DNA of 6,629 nt from Deltaproteobacteria bacterium. Lineage in GTDB: Bacteria > Desulfobacterota > Desulfovibrionia > Desulfovibrionales > Desulfovibrionaceae. The notes under the pieces were generated by a model that ran no database searches, had not been told where the DNA came from, and saw only the letters and a list, made by a program, of their open reading frames with translations. The DNA is taken from contig JANXYI010000341.1 in NCBI GenBank assembly GCA_025350085.1, positions 1-6,629 on the forward strand. The letters are read 5' to 3'. The position numbers were made by a program, and so were the translations under genes. Of this stretch, positions 1 to 5,393 are shown one piece after another (position 1 is the first letter of the stretch; each line of letters begins with the position of its first letter).

Positions 1-1
1 G

Positions 2-319
2 GCCATCGCCACGGTGCTGGCCTGTTCGCCGGACATCCTGGTCATGGACGAGCCCTCGGCCAACCTGGACCCGCGCTCGCGGCGGCTGCTCATCGAGCTG
101 TTGCGCGGTTTCCACCACACCAAGATCCTGGCCACCCACGACCTGGACATGGTGCTGGACCTCTGCGAACGCACGGTGGTCCTGCACTGCGGCCGCGTCA
201 TGGCCGACGGTCCGACTGCGCAGATCTTCGCCGACCACGGGCTTTTGTCCGCCTGCGCCCTGGAGCCGCCCCTGCGCCTGCAGGGCTGCCCAGTGTGCGG
301 AAGCGGCCAAAAGAATTAG
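2..319 (+). CDS. cbiO: ECF transporter ATP-binding subunit, CbiO-like (3' part only)
   Basis: This is the C-terminal 105 residues of an ABC ATPase; the start, Walker A and most of the signature motif lie before the window. Visible are Walker B (ILVMDEP, visible residues 12-18), the D-loop (SANLDP, 19-24) and the switch histidine (ATHD, H46). The ending GRVMADGP...LLSACALEPPL resembles the end of CbiO/EcfA proteins, which power energy-coupling-factor importers for cobalt, nickel or vitamins from the cytoplasmic face of the membrane. Family knowledge makes Co/Ni uptake with CbiM/CbiN/CbiQ partners most likely, but those genes would be upstream and cannot be seen, so the substrate is inferred. 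The protein ends in an unusual Cys-Pro-Val-Cys (C96, C99) shortly before the stop. No T-tract hairpin follows; the next gene has its own promoter. A different class of ABC ATPase is possible but less likely. Confidence 0.85.
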   Translation, partial: AIATVLACSPDILVMDEPSANLDPRSRRLLIELLRGFHHTKILATHDLDMVLDLCERTVVLHCGRVMADGPTAQIFADHGLLSACALEPPLRLQGCPVCGSGQKN

Positions 320-326
320 CCGCGAG

Positions 327-354
327 TTGACAGTACCTTCGGCAACGGGATAAT
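327..354 (+). promoter_or_regulatory. Sigma70-type promoter of the DHH phosphoesterase gene
   Basis: A perfect TTGACA (327-332) is followed after 16 bases by GATAAT (349-354), five of six matches to the -10 consensus. Transcription would start near 361, giving a leader of about 44 bases to the ATG at 405. It lies wholly between the ECF ATPase stop and the next gene, so the DHH gene can be expressed on its own. Confidence 0.6.
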
Positions 355-404
355 GCCCAGAGGAGTCGAGCCTCACCGGCCAAACGCAACCAAAGGACAT
401 CTTG

Positions 405-1322
405 ATGCGACTCGTGACTCGGTCCGACTTTGACGGCCTCGCCTGTTCGGTGCTGCTCAAAGAGTTGGGGCTCATCGACGACTACCTCTTCGCCCACCCC
501 AAGGACATCCAGGACGGGCTCATCACCGTCACTCCCAACGACATCCTGGCCAACGTGCCCTATGTCCCCGGCTGCGGCATGTGGTTCGACCACCACACGA
601 GCGAGATGTCCCGCGTCGGCAAGGACGTGGTTTTCGTGGGCCTGAGCAAGCCGCTGCAGAGCTGCGCCCGGGTCATCTGGGAATACTACGGTGGCGACAA
701 GAAGTTCCCCAAGCACCTGCTGCCCATGCTCGAGGCCGTGGACAAGGTGGACAGCGCCGCCCTGACCGCCCAGGAGATCGCCGACCCCAAGGGCTGGATA
801 CTGCTCGGCTTCATCATGGACCCGCGCACGGGCCTGGGCCGCTTCAAGGACTTCCGCATCAGCAACTACCAGCTCATGCTGGACATGATCGACTACTGCC
901 GCGTGCTCAAGGCCGAGGAGATCCTGAAGTTGCCCGACGTCCAGGAGCGCGTGGAGGTCTACCACGACCAGCAGCGCATCTTCGTGGATATGCTGCGCCG
1001 CACCTCCACCCAGCACGAAAACCTCGTGCTCACGGACCTGCGCGGCGAGGAGGCCATCCACGTCGGCAACCGCTTCCTCGTCTACACCCTGTTCCTCACC
1101 TGCAACATCAGCATGCAGGTCATGTGGGGCGTGCGCAAACAGAACGTGGTCATCACCGTTGGCCACAGCATCCTCAAGCGCAACTGCAAGACCAACGTCG
1201 GCCAGCTCATGCTGGAGTATGGCGGCGGCGGGCACAACAAGGTCGGCACCTGCCAGGTGCCTGCGGACCAGGCCGAAGCGGTCATCAAGGCCCTGATCGA
1301 GACCATTACCGCCACCTGCTGA
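405..1322 (+). CDS. DHH/DHHA1 family phosphoesterase (exopolyphosphatase- or NrnA-like)
   Basis: A 305-residue cytoplasmic protein with the two-domain layout of stand-alone DHH phosphoesterases. The N-terminal metal-binding part has SDFDG (D8, D10), a candidate motif II Asp (D46), the family-naming DHH (62-64, in FDHHTSE) and Asp residues in EAVDKVD (D113, D116). The DHHA1 end carries GGGGH (273-277), the substrate-binding glycine motif. Relatives hydrolyse short oligoribonucleotides, pAp, cyclic dinucleotides or polyphosphate with Mn2+; the sequence alone does not say which. Motif I has TRSDFDG, with no His before the first Asp. The ATG at 405 is chosen because AAGGA (393-397) lies 7 bases upstream; a TTG one codon earlier would leave only 4. 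It has its own promoter and a terminator beyond the stop, so it is probably monocistronic. No RecJ-type extra domains and no membrane segment are seen. The family is sure, the substrate is not. Confidence 0.88.
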   Translation: MRLVTRSDFDGLACSVLLKELGLIDDYLFAHPKDIQDGLITVTPNDILANVPYVPGCGMWFDHHTSEMSRVGKDVVFVGLSKPLQSCARVIWEYYGGDKKFPKHLLPMLEAVDKVDSAALTAQEIADPKGWILLGFIMDPRTGLGRFKDFRISNYQLMLDMIDYCRVLKAEEILKLPDVQERVEVYHDQQRIFVDMLRRTSTQHENLVLTDLRGEEAIHVGNRFLVYTLFLTCNISMQVMWGVRKQNVVITVGHSILKRNCKTNVGQLMLEYGGGGHNKVGTCQVPADQAEAVIKALIETITATC

Positions 1323-1349
1323 AGGGCCCCCGGCCCGATGCCCCAGAGC

Positions 1350-1388
1350 GGTGCTCCCGGCTAGTCCAGGTCGGCGAGCACCTTTTTT
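1350..1388 (+). terminator. Intrinsic terminator of the DHH gene, overlapping the convergent gene
   Basis: GGTGCTC (1350-1356) pairs perfectly with GAGCACC (1376-1382) and is followed at once by six Ts (1383-1388). It begins 27 bases after the DHH stop. The 3' arm and T-tract lie inside the last codons of the opposite-strand gene, where they encode the Lys-Lys-Val-Leu run near its C-terminus. The minus strand has no T-tract after the stem, so it should act in the plus direction only. The loop is long (19 bases), which lowers certainty a little. Confidence 0.7.
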
Positions 1389-2128
1389 ATCTGCGCCTCG
1401 TGTTCCGCGTAATAGCGGGCGCAGAAGCGGCGGATGGCCGCCTCGCAGGACTCCGGCAACGGCAAGGACGGGGCCTTCCACAGGCCCAGCGCCGCGAAGT
1501 CGATCTTCTGGAACATGAGCCCCTTGTCCAGGCTCTCCGCGCCAAGGGAGCTTGCCAGCGCGCCCTGGCCCGGCTGGTCCGCCGCGCTAATGCTCCGGGC
1601 GTACTGCAGGACCGAGGACGGCGTCATCTCGGTGTTGAGCTTCTCAACGCGCTCGTTCAGGCGCACACAGATGCGCTCCATCATGCGGTAGTTCAGGGAC
1701 AGGCGCTTGCGGCCGCGGCGCTCGGGGTCCTCCTCGTACTCGCCGACCAGGTAGACCTCGCAGGCGTGGCGCACCTCGGCGTAGGCCCAAAGCACGGCCT
1801 TGACATAGCGTGTGCCGGACAAAAGCGCGAAGGGCAGGCTGTCCGGCTGCCAGGTGCGCGATCCCGCGTGGCTGCGCGAATCCGGAAAAGGCGGGGGGAT
1901 GCCGATCTCGGCGAAGAGCCCGGCCTCGCCCTCGGACCCCAGGAGCAGGGAGCGCAGGAAGAACACCCGCGAGAACACGAGCGCCTCCCTGGCGCGCAGG
2001 TCCTCCACGTGGAGCTGGAAATCGTCCAGCAGGTCTTCCAGGGCCTTGCGCGCGCCGAAGAAGGTGCCCGCCATCTCGCTCAGCACCTCGGTTTCCAGGG
2101 CGTCCGCAAAGGTCTTGTACCTGTCCAT
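1361..2128 (-). CDS. Conserved-looking protein of unknown function, 255 aa
   Basis: I do not recognise the family. The reading frame is convincing: GAGGT (2134-2138) sits 5 bases before the ATG, and codon use is like the neighbours. The protein looks cytoplasmic and mainly alpha-helical, with no signal peptide or membrane span. Residues 1-63 form long charged amphipathic helices (LETEVLSEM, LEDLLDDFQLHVEDL) that could be a coiled coil or helical bundle. A Pro-rich loop (IPPPFP, 77-82) separates this from a middle section with aromatic helices (YVKAVLWAYAEVRHACEVYLVGEYEED). A basic stretch follows (ERRGRKR, 136-142), then another helical region (YRMMERICVRLNERVEKL). The C-terminal helix (AAIRRFCARYYAEHEAQIKKVL) is rich in charges. 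Cysteines (123, 154, 228, 236) do not form a metal motif. It is convergent with the DHH gene and divergent from the glycosyltransferase, so context suggests no role. Confidence 0.75.
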   Translation of the reverse strand: MDRYKTFADALETEVLSEMAGTFFGARKALEDLLDDFQLHVEDLRAREALVFSRVFFLRSLLLGSEGEAGLFAEIGIPPPFPDSRSHAGSRTWQPDSLPFALLSGTRYVKAVLWAYAEVRHACEVYLVGEYEEDPERRGRKRLSLNYRMMERICVRLNERVEKLNTEMTPSSVLQYARSISAADQPGQGALASSLGAESLDKGLMFQKIDFAALGLWKAPSLPLPESCEAAIRRFCARYYAEHEAQIKKVLADLD

Positions 2129-2148
2129 GCCGGACCTCGCGCATCTCT

Positions 2149-2185
2149 TTGCCTCTTACGTACGTCATTCGGCGCACAGAGGCAA
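2149..2185. repeat. 8-bp perfect inverted repeat in the divergent intergenic region
   Basis: TTGCCTCT (2149-2156) and AGAGGCAA (2178-2185) are exact reverse complements, 21 bases apart. The spacer holds the small palindrome ACGTACGT (2158-2165), and TGTGCACA (2188-2195) lies just outside. The position between two divergent genes (starts at 2128 and 2335) suits an operator or a leader hairpin for the minus-strand gene. There is no T-tract, so it is not a terminator. No convincing sigma70 promoter was found here for either gene. Confidence 0.4.
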
Positions 2186-2234
2186 TGTGTGCACAGCCGC
2201 TGGCCATTGCGTCCCGGAACGATCCACCTTGCCC

Positions 2235-2290
2235 GCTGCCCGGCAAAGAGGTAGAGAGCATGGCGTCGGTGCACCGCACCGCCGGGCAGC
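2235..2290 (+). repeat. 10-bp perfect stem in the glycosyltransferase leader
   Basis: GCTGCCCGGC (2235-2244) pairs exactly with GCCGGGCAGC (2281-2290) around a 36-base loop. The loop itself holds a small hairpin (GGTGC 2268-2272 with GCACC 2276-2280) and a Shine-Dalgarno-like GAGG (2248-2251) 8 bases before an in-frame ATG (2260). No T-run follows. If transcribed, this would form a stable structure 44 bases before the ATG at 2335. Whether it regulates translation is inference. Confidence 0.4.
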
Positions 2291-2334
2291 CAAGGCCGCC
2301 CTCAATCTCTTGGCGCAACCGAAGGATACCCCCC

Positions 2335-3429
2335 ATGCAGCCCAGGTGCATCTGCTTCTTCAACTCCAACAAGGCCTGGGGCGGGGGCGAGAACTGGCAT
2401 TTCAGGAACGCGCTGCTCGCCCGGGACAAGGGCTACCGGGTCTGCTTCGTGGCCAATGCCGAGAGCGCGCTGGGCGACCGGCTGGAGGGACAAAGCGGCA
2501 TCACGCTCCTGCGCCTGGGCCTTGGCAACCTGAGCTTCCTGAACCCGCTCACCCTGCTCTGTCTGGCCCGCTTCTTCCGCGAGAACGCTGTCGAGGCCGT
2601 GATCCTGGCCCTGCCCGCGGACGTGAAGGCCGGGGGCCTGGCCGCGAGACTCGCGGGCGTGCGCGACATCATCTACCGCCGGGGCATCGCCGTGCCCGTG
2701 CGCGACCGGGCCTTCAACAGGTTCCTGTTCCGCTTTGTACTGACCAAGCTCATCGTCAACTCCCTGAACACCCGCGACTGCGTGCTGACGGAAAATCCGC
2801 GGCTCATCGAGCCCACACGCGTGCATCTGGTGCACTGCGGCTTCGACGTGGCGGCCCAGGACGCCCTGCCCGCTCAGCCGCTCGTCGAGCGCAGGCCCGG
2901 TGAGCTTCTCATCGGCAACGCCGCGCGTCTGACCGCCCAGAAGGGCCAGAAGCTTCTCCTTGGCATCGCCGCACATCTGAAGCAACAGCCCATCCCCTTT
3001 CGCCTGCTCATCGCCGGAACCGGCGAGCTGGAGCAGGAGCTGAGGGCCCAGGCCCGGCAACTTGGCGTCGAGGACGTCGTCGAGTTCCTCGGCTTTGTGG
3101 CCGACATGAAGTCCTTCTACCAGACCATCGACATCTTTGCCCTGACCTCGCTCTGGGAGGGCTTCGGCCAGGCCCTGGTGGAGGCCATGGAGTCTGGAAA
3201 ACCCGTGGTGGCCTGGGATGTCAGCAGCAATCCCGAGGTGGTCAGCGCAGGCGAAACCGGGTTCCTGTGCCCGGTTGGTGACACCAGGGCCTTTGCGGAC
3301 CGCCTGCTGCTGCTCATGCAGGACGAGGCCCTGCGGTTAAGGCTCGGGGCAAACGGCCGCGCGCGGGTCCTGGCCCATTTCGAGATGCACGAGTGCTTCG
3401 CGGACCTGGAGCGCTGCCTGAAGGCGTAA
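2335..3429 (+). CDS. GT4-type glycosyltransferase (GT-B fold)
   Basis: A 364-residue retaining glycosyltransferase that would transfer a sugar from a nucleotide-sugar donor to a glycan or lipid acceptor at the cytoplasmic side of the membrane. The N-terminal acceptor domain starts with a beta strand and a Gly-rich loop (AWGGGE, 14-19). The C-terminal donor domain starts at about 190 with GNAARLTAQKG (194-204; R198 and K203 are the usual phosphate contacts). It carries LIAGTGELEQEL and the family EX7E motif in EGFGQALVE (E275 and E283), then GETGFLCPVGD (306-316). The ATG at 2335 is preferred because the first strand follows directly and GAAGGA (2321-2326) is 8 bases upstream. An in-frame ATG at 2260 with GAGG at good spacing would add 25 residues. 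No membrane segment is seen. Surface polysaccharide or lipopolysaccharide synthesis is likely from the family, but no partner genes are nearby and donor and acceptor are unknown. Confidence 0.87.
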   Translation: MQPRCICFFNSNKAWGGGENWHFRNALLARDKGYRVCFVANAESALGDRLEGQSGITLLRLGLGNLSFLNPLTLLCLARFFRENAVEAVILALPADVKAGGLAARLAGVRDIIYRRGIAVPVRDRAFNRFLFRFVLTKLIVNSLNTRDCVLTENPRLIEPTRVHLVHCGFDVAAQDALPAQPLVERRPGELLIGNAARLTAQKGQKLLLGIAAHLKQQPIPFRLLIAGTGELEQELRAQARQLGVEDVVEFLGFVADMKSFYQTIDIFALTSLWEGFGQALVEAMESGKPVVAWDVSSNPEVVSAGETGFLCPVGDTRAFADRLLLLMQDEALRLRLGANGRARVLAHFEMHECFADLERCLKA

Positions 3430-3483
3430 GGACGGAAACGGCCGGTGCGGCCGCCCACAGCGGCGCAACACCCTCTATTCTCT

Positions 3484-3525
3484 ACCGGCCTCTTCAGGGC
3501 TCCTTGGTGCAGGTTTTCGGCCGGT
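3484..3525. repeat. 7-bp inverted repeat after the glycosyltransferase
   Basis: ACCGGCC (3484-3490) and GGCCGGT (3519-3525) are exact reverse complements, 28 bases apart, ending just before the tRNA promoter. A second short GC hairpin (CGGCC 3439-3443 with GGCCG 3449-3453) lies nearer the glycosyltransferase stop. Neither is followed by a T-tract, so I do not call them intrinsic terminators. Confidence 0.25.
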
Positions 3526-3530
3526 CGTTG

Positions 3531-3559
3531 TTGACAAGCGAAACCCGCGGGGGTACAAG
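3531..3559 (+). promoter_or_regulatory. Promoter of tRNA-Pro
   Basis: A perfect TTGACA (3531-3536) is followed at the ideal 17 bases by TACAAG (3554-3559, four of six matches). The start would be near 3566, about 8 bases before the mature tRNA. The discriminator after the -10 is C-rich (CCCTCTTCG), as is usual at stable-RNA promoters under stringent control; that control is inferred. Confidence 0.6.
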
Positions 3560-3573
3560 CCCTCTTCGCACGA

Positions 3574-3650
3574 CGGGATGTAGCGCAGCCTGGTAGCGCA
3601 CCTGAATGGGGTTCAGGGGGCCGGAGGTTCAACTCCTCTCATCCCGACCA
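3574..3650 (+). tRNA. tRNA-Pro, anticodon GGG
   Basis: A complete 77-base cloverleaf. The acceptor stem CGGGATG (3574-3580) pairs with CATCCCG (3640-3646), followed by discriminator A and an encoded CCA. The D stem is GCGC (3583-3586) with GCGC (3596-3599). The anticodon stem CCTGA/TCAGG encloses ATGGGGT, giving anticodon GGG (3608-3610) with G at position 37, as expected for proline tRNAs. The variable loop is 5 bases. The T stem GGAGG/CCTCT has one G-T pair and a TTCAACT loop. It reads CCC (and by wobble CCU) codons, which suits a GC-rich genome. It stands alone with its own promoter and terminator. Confidence 0.97.
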
Positions 3651-3658
3651 GAAAGATC

Positions 3659-3692
3659 AAGGGCTTACGGAGACAATCCGCAAGCCCTTTTT
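3659..3692 (+). terminator. Intrinsic terminator of tRNA-Pro, possibly bidirectional
   Basis: A 13-base stem (3659-3671 with 3677-3689) and a 5-base loop run into a T-tract ending at 3692, starting 8 bases after the tRNA. The one imperfect pair is A-C in the plus-strand RNA but becomes a G-U pair in the minus-strand RNA. The stem is therefore continuous for transcripts coming from pyruvate kinase, whose stop is at 3729. The minus-strand tail is only weakly T-rich, so termination of pyk here is plausible but less certain. Confidence 0.8.
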
Positions 3693-3728
3693 CATTGCCT
3701 ACCCGTCCGGGACAAAGCCCGGCCCACT

Positions 3729-5150
3729 CTACTTGTAGTAAATCTTCAGCTCGTTGGTGTGCGTCTTCTCCTGGCCCGGCGTGGGCTGGCCCGCGGTGAT
3801 GACCACGCTCTTGCCCGGTGTGAACGCTGGGGTGTCGTGCACGAACTTCTCGGCCCGCGCCACGTGGCTGGTCAGCCTGGTGTCCACCCGCTTAGGCTCC
3901 ACGCCCCAGAAGAAGTTCAGGTGCTTGACCACGCGATCCTCCGGGGTCAGGGCGTACACCGGGTGTTCCGGCCGACGGCTGCTCAGGTAGCGCGCCGTGG
4001 CCCCGCTGGCGGAGTGCGACACAATGGCCTCGGATTCGCAGTTCTGGGCCAACAGGCAGGCGGAGTACGCCAGGTACTTGGCCGGGTTCTTTTCCGCCTT
4101 GGGCGCCAGCGGGCCCTTGGAGCGCTCGATGTAGTACGGCTCGGCGTTCGCCGCGATCTCGCTGATGAACTTCACGGCCTCGACCGGATAGTTGCCCATG
4201 GCCGTCTCCTCGGAGAGCATGACGCAGTCCGCGCCGTCGAGCATGGCATTGGCCACGTCCGCGGCCTCGGCGCGCGTGGGCAGCGGGTTGTTGACCATGG
4301 ACAAAAGCATCTGCGTGGCCACGATGACCGCCTTCTGGGCATGCCTGCAGGCTCTGATGATGCGCTTCTGGATCACCGGCACGGCCGAGAGCGCGCATTC
4401 GAGCCCGAGGTCGCCGCGGGCGACCATCACCGCGTCGGTGAGGCTCAGGATGGACTCCAGGTTGTCCACGGCGTTCTGGCGCTCGATCTTGGCCACCACG
4501 GGAATCCAGAGCCCGTGCTTCTCGATCTCGCCCCGGATGTCGCGGATGTCGTCCAGCGTCTGCACAAAGGACAGGGCCACGGCGTCCAGGCCGATGTCGA
4601 GCCCCTCGTGCAGGTCCTTGCGGTCCTTGGCCGTGAGCGCGGGCATGGGGTGGAACTTGCCGGGAAAGGCGATGCCCTTCTTGGAGGTGAGCACACCGCT
4701 GTTCCTGGCCTCCATGACGAACAGCTCGTCGGCGCGGCGCACCTCGGTGACGGTGAACTGGAGCATCCCGTCGGAGAGCGACACGGGCATGCCCACAGCC
4801 AGGCCCCTCAGCAGCTCCGGCATGTCCAGGCTGACAAAGACCATGTCCTTTACTGCTTCCCGCTGGTCCGGCACGCCGAGCGCCAGGCGGTCGCCCTTGC
4901 GCACCTGCACCGGGGAGCCCGTGATCTCGCCGATGCGCACCTTGGGGCCGCACAGGTCGCCCATGATGGTGATGGGCTGGTCCAGGTCGAGTTCCAGTTT
5001 GCGGATGATGCGCACCGTGGGCAGGAAGGTCGCGGCATCGGAGTGGGAGAAGTTCAGGCGGAAGATGCGCACCCCATACTGCACCATGGCCTTCATGGTC
5101 TCGTAGTTGTTCGAGGCTGGACCCAGGGTGGCGACGATTTTGGTGTGCAT
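3729..5150 (-). CDS. pyk: Pyruvate kinase
   Basis: Pyruvate kinase converts phosphoenolpyruvate and ADP to pyruvate and ATP, the last step of glycolysis, in the cytoplasm. The 473-residue length is that of the normal bacterial enzyme, without the extra PEP-utiliser domain of some species. The N-terminus TKIVATLGPAS is typical. RLNFSHS (31-37), GDLCGPKVRIG (64-74), the signature VVAKIERQNAV (catalytic K221, metal ligand E223), ARGDLG (D247) and ATQM (T279) are all present. NPLPTRAEAADVANAMLDGADCVML follows, then the C-terminal regulatory domain from about 350. The ATG at 5150 is chosen because TKIVATLGPAS follows at once and GAGGAA (5156-5161) is 5 bases upstream; the frame is open further upstream but has no homology. 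Small departures from the usual sequence are C68, L283 (MLLSM) and E314 (SEETA); none is a core catalytic residue. It is separated from the carbonic anhydrase gene by a terminator. Confidence 0.97.
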   Translation of the reverse strand: MHTKIVATLGPASNNYETMKAMVQYGVRIFRLNFSHSDAATFLPTVRIIRKLELDLDQPITIMGDLCGPKVRIGEITGSPVQVRKGDRLALGVPDQREAVKDMVFVSLDMPELLRGLAVGMPVSLSDGMLQFTVTEVRRADELFVMEARNSGVLTSKKGIAFPGKFHPMPALTAKDRKDLHEGLDIGLDAVALSFVQTLDDIRDIRGEIEKHGLWIPVVAKIERQNAVDNLESILSLTDAVMVARGDLGLECALSAVPVIQKRIIRACRHAQKAVIVATQMLLSMVNNPLPTRAEAADVANAMLDGADCVMLSEETAMGNYPVEAVKFISEIAANAEPYYIERSKGPLAPKAEKNPAKYLAYSACLLAQNCESEAIVSHSASGATARYLSSRRPEHPVYALTPEDRVVKHLNFFWGVEPKRVDTRLTSHVARAEKFVHDTPAFTPGKSVVITAGQPTPGQEKTHTNELKIYYK

Positions 5151-5212
5151 AGGTGTTCCTCGCTCTTGTTCGGCTGGGGGTTCGCACGGGGTTCCGGGAA
5201 TGATTATGGAAG

Positions 5213-5241
5213 ACACTACGCAACAACGCACGGGGTCTCAA
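5213..5241 (-). promoter_or_regulatory. Possible sigma70 promoter of pyk
   Basis: On the minus strand TTGAGA (5236-5241, five of six matches) is followed after 17 bases by TAGTGT (5213-5218), which keeps the three most conserved -10 bases. It lies between the carbonic anhydrase terminator and the pyk ATG, giving a leader of about 55 bases. The -10 is weak, so this is a candidate only. Confidence 0.35.
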
Positions 5242-5323
5242 GAAAAAAGGTGGCCGCACCAAAGCGCCCTGCCCCGCCGGTTTCTTGGTGGCGCTGGCCG
5301 GACGGAAATCAGCGCCCGGGCGC

Positions 5324-5356
5324 AAAAATGGGGAGACGGAACAACTCCGCCTCCCC
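5324..5356 (-). terminator. Intrinsic terminator of the carbonic anhydrase gene
   Basis: On the minus strand an 11-base stem (5346-5356 with 5330-5340, loop 5 bases) is followed by A and five Ts (5328-5324). The only imperfect pair is G-U in the minus-strand RNA but A-C in the plus-strand RNA, so the stem is built for the minus direction. It lies about 40 bases after the carbonic anhydrase stop and uncouples it from pyk. Confidence 0.8.
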
Positions 5357-5393
5357 TGACAAGACATTGGCTTGTGAATGGGCCAGGTCTGAC

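Noticed and set aside
581..2254. Long open frame on the plus strand across the DHH gene and the unknown minus-strand gene
   Set aside because: It overlaps two better-supported genes in other frames, has Arg/Pro/Gly/His-rich nonsense composition and no ribosome site; a by-product of high GC.
1810..2334. N-terminal extension of the glycosyltransferase frame back to 1810
   Set aside because: It runs through the coding region of the divergent gene and is Arg/Pro-rich; the family fold starts at 2335, with only the ATG at 2260 as a real alternative.
3439..3453. GC hairpin after the glycosyltransferase as an intrinsic terminator
   Set aside because: The stem is short and no T-tract follows.
3574..3650. 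tRNA-Pro as an integration site of a mobile element
   Set aside because: No integrase gene, no duplicated tRNA 3' end and no composition change are seen; the tRNA is followed directly by its terminator and pyk.
5151..5231. 27-residue N-terminal extension of pyruvate kinase
   Set aside because: The conserved N-terminus begins right after the ATG at 5150, which has a ribosome site; the extension resembles nothing in the family.
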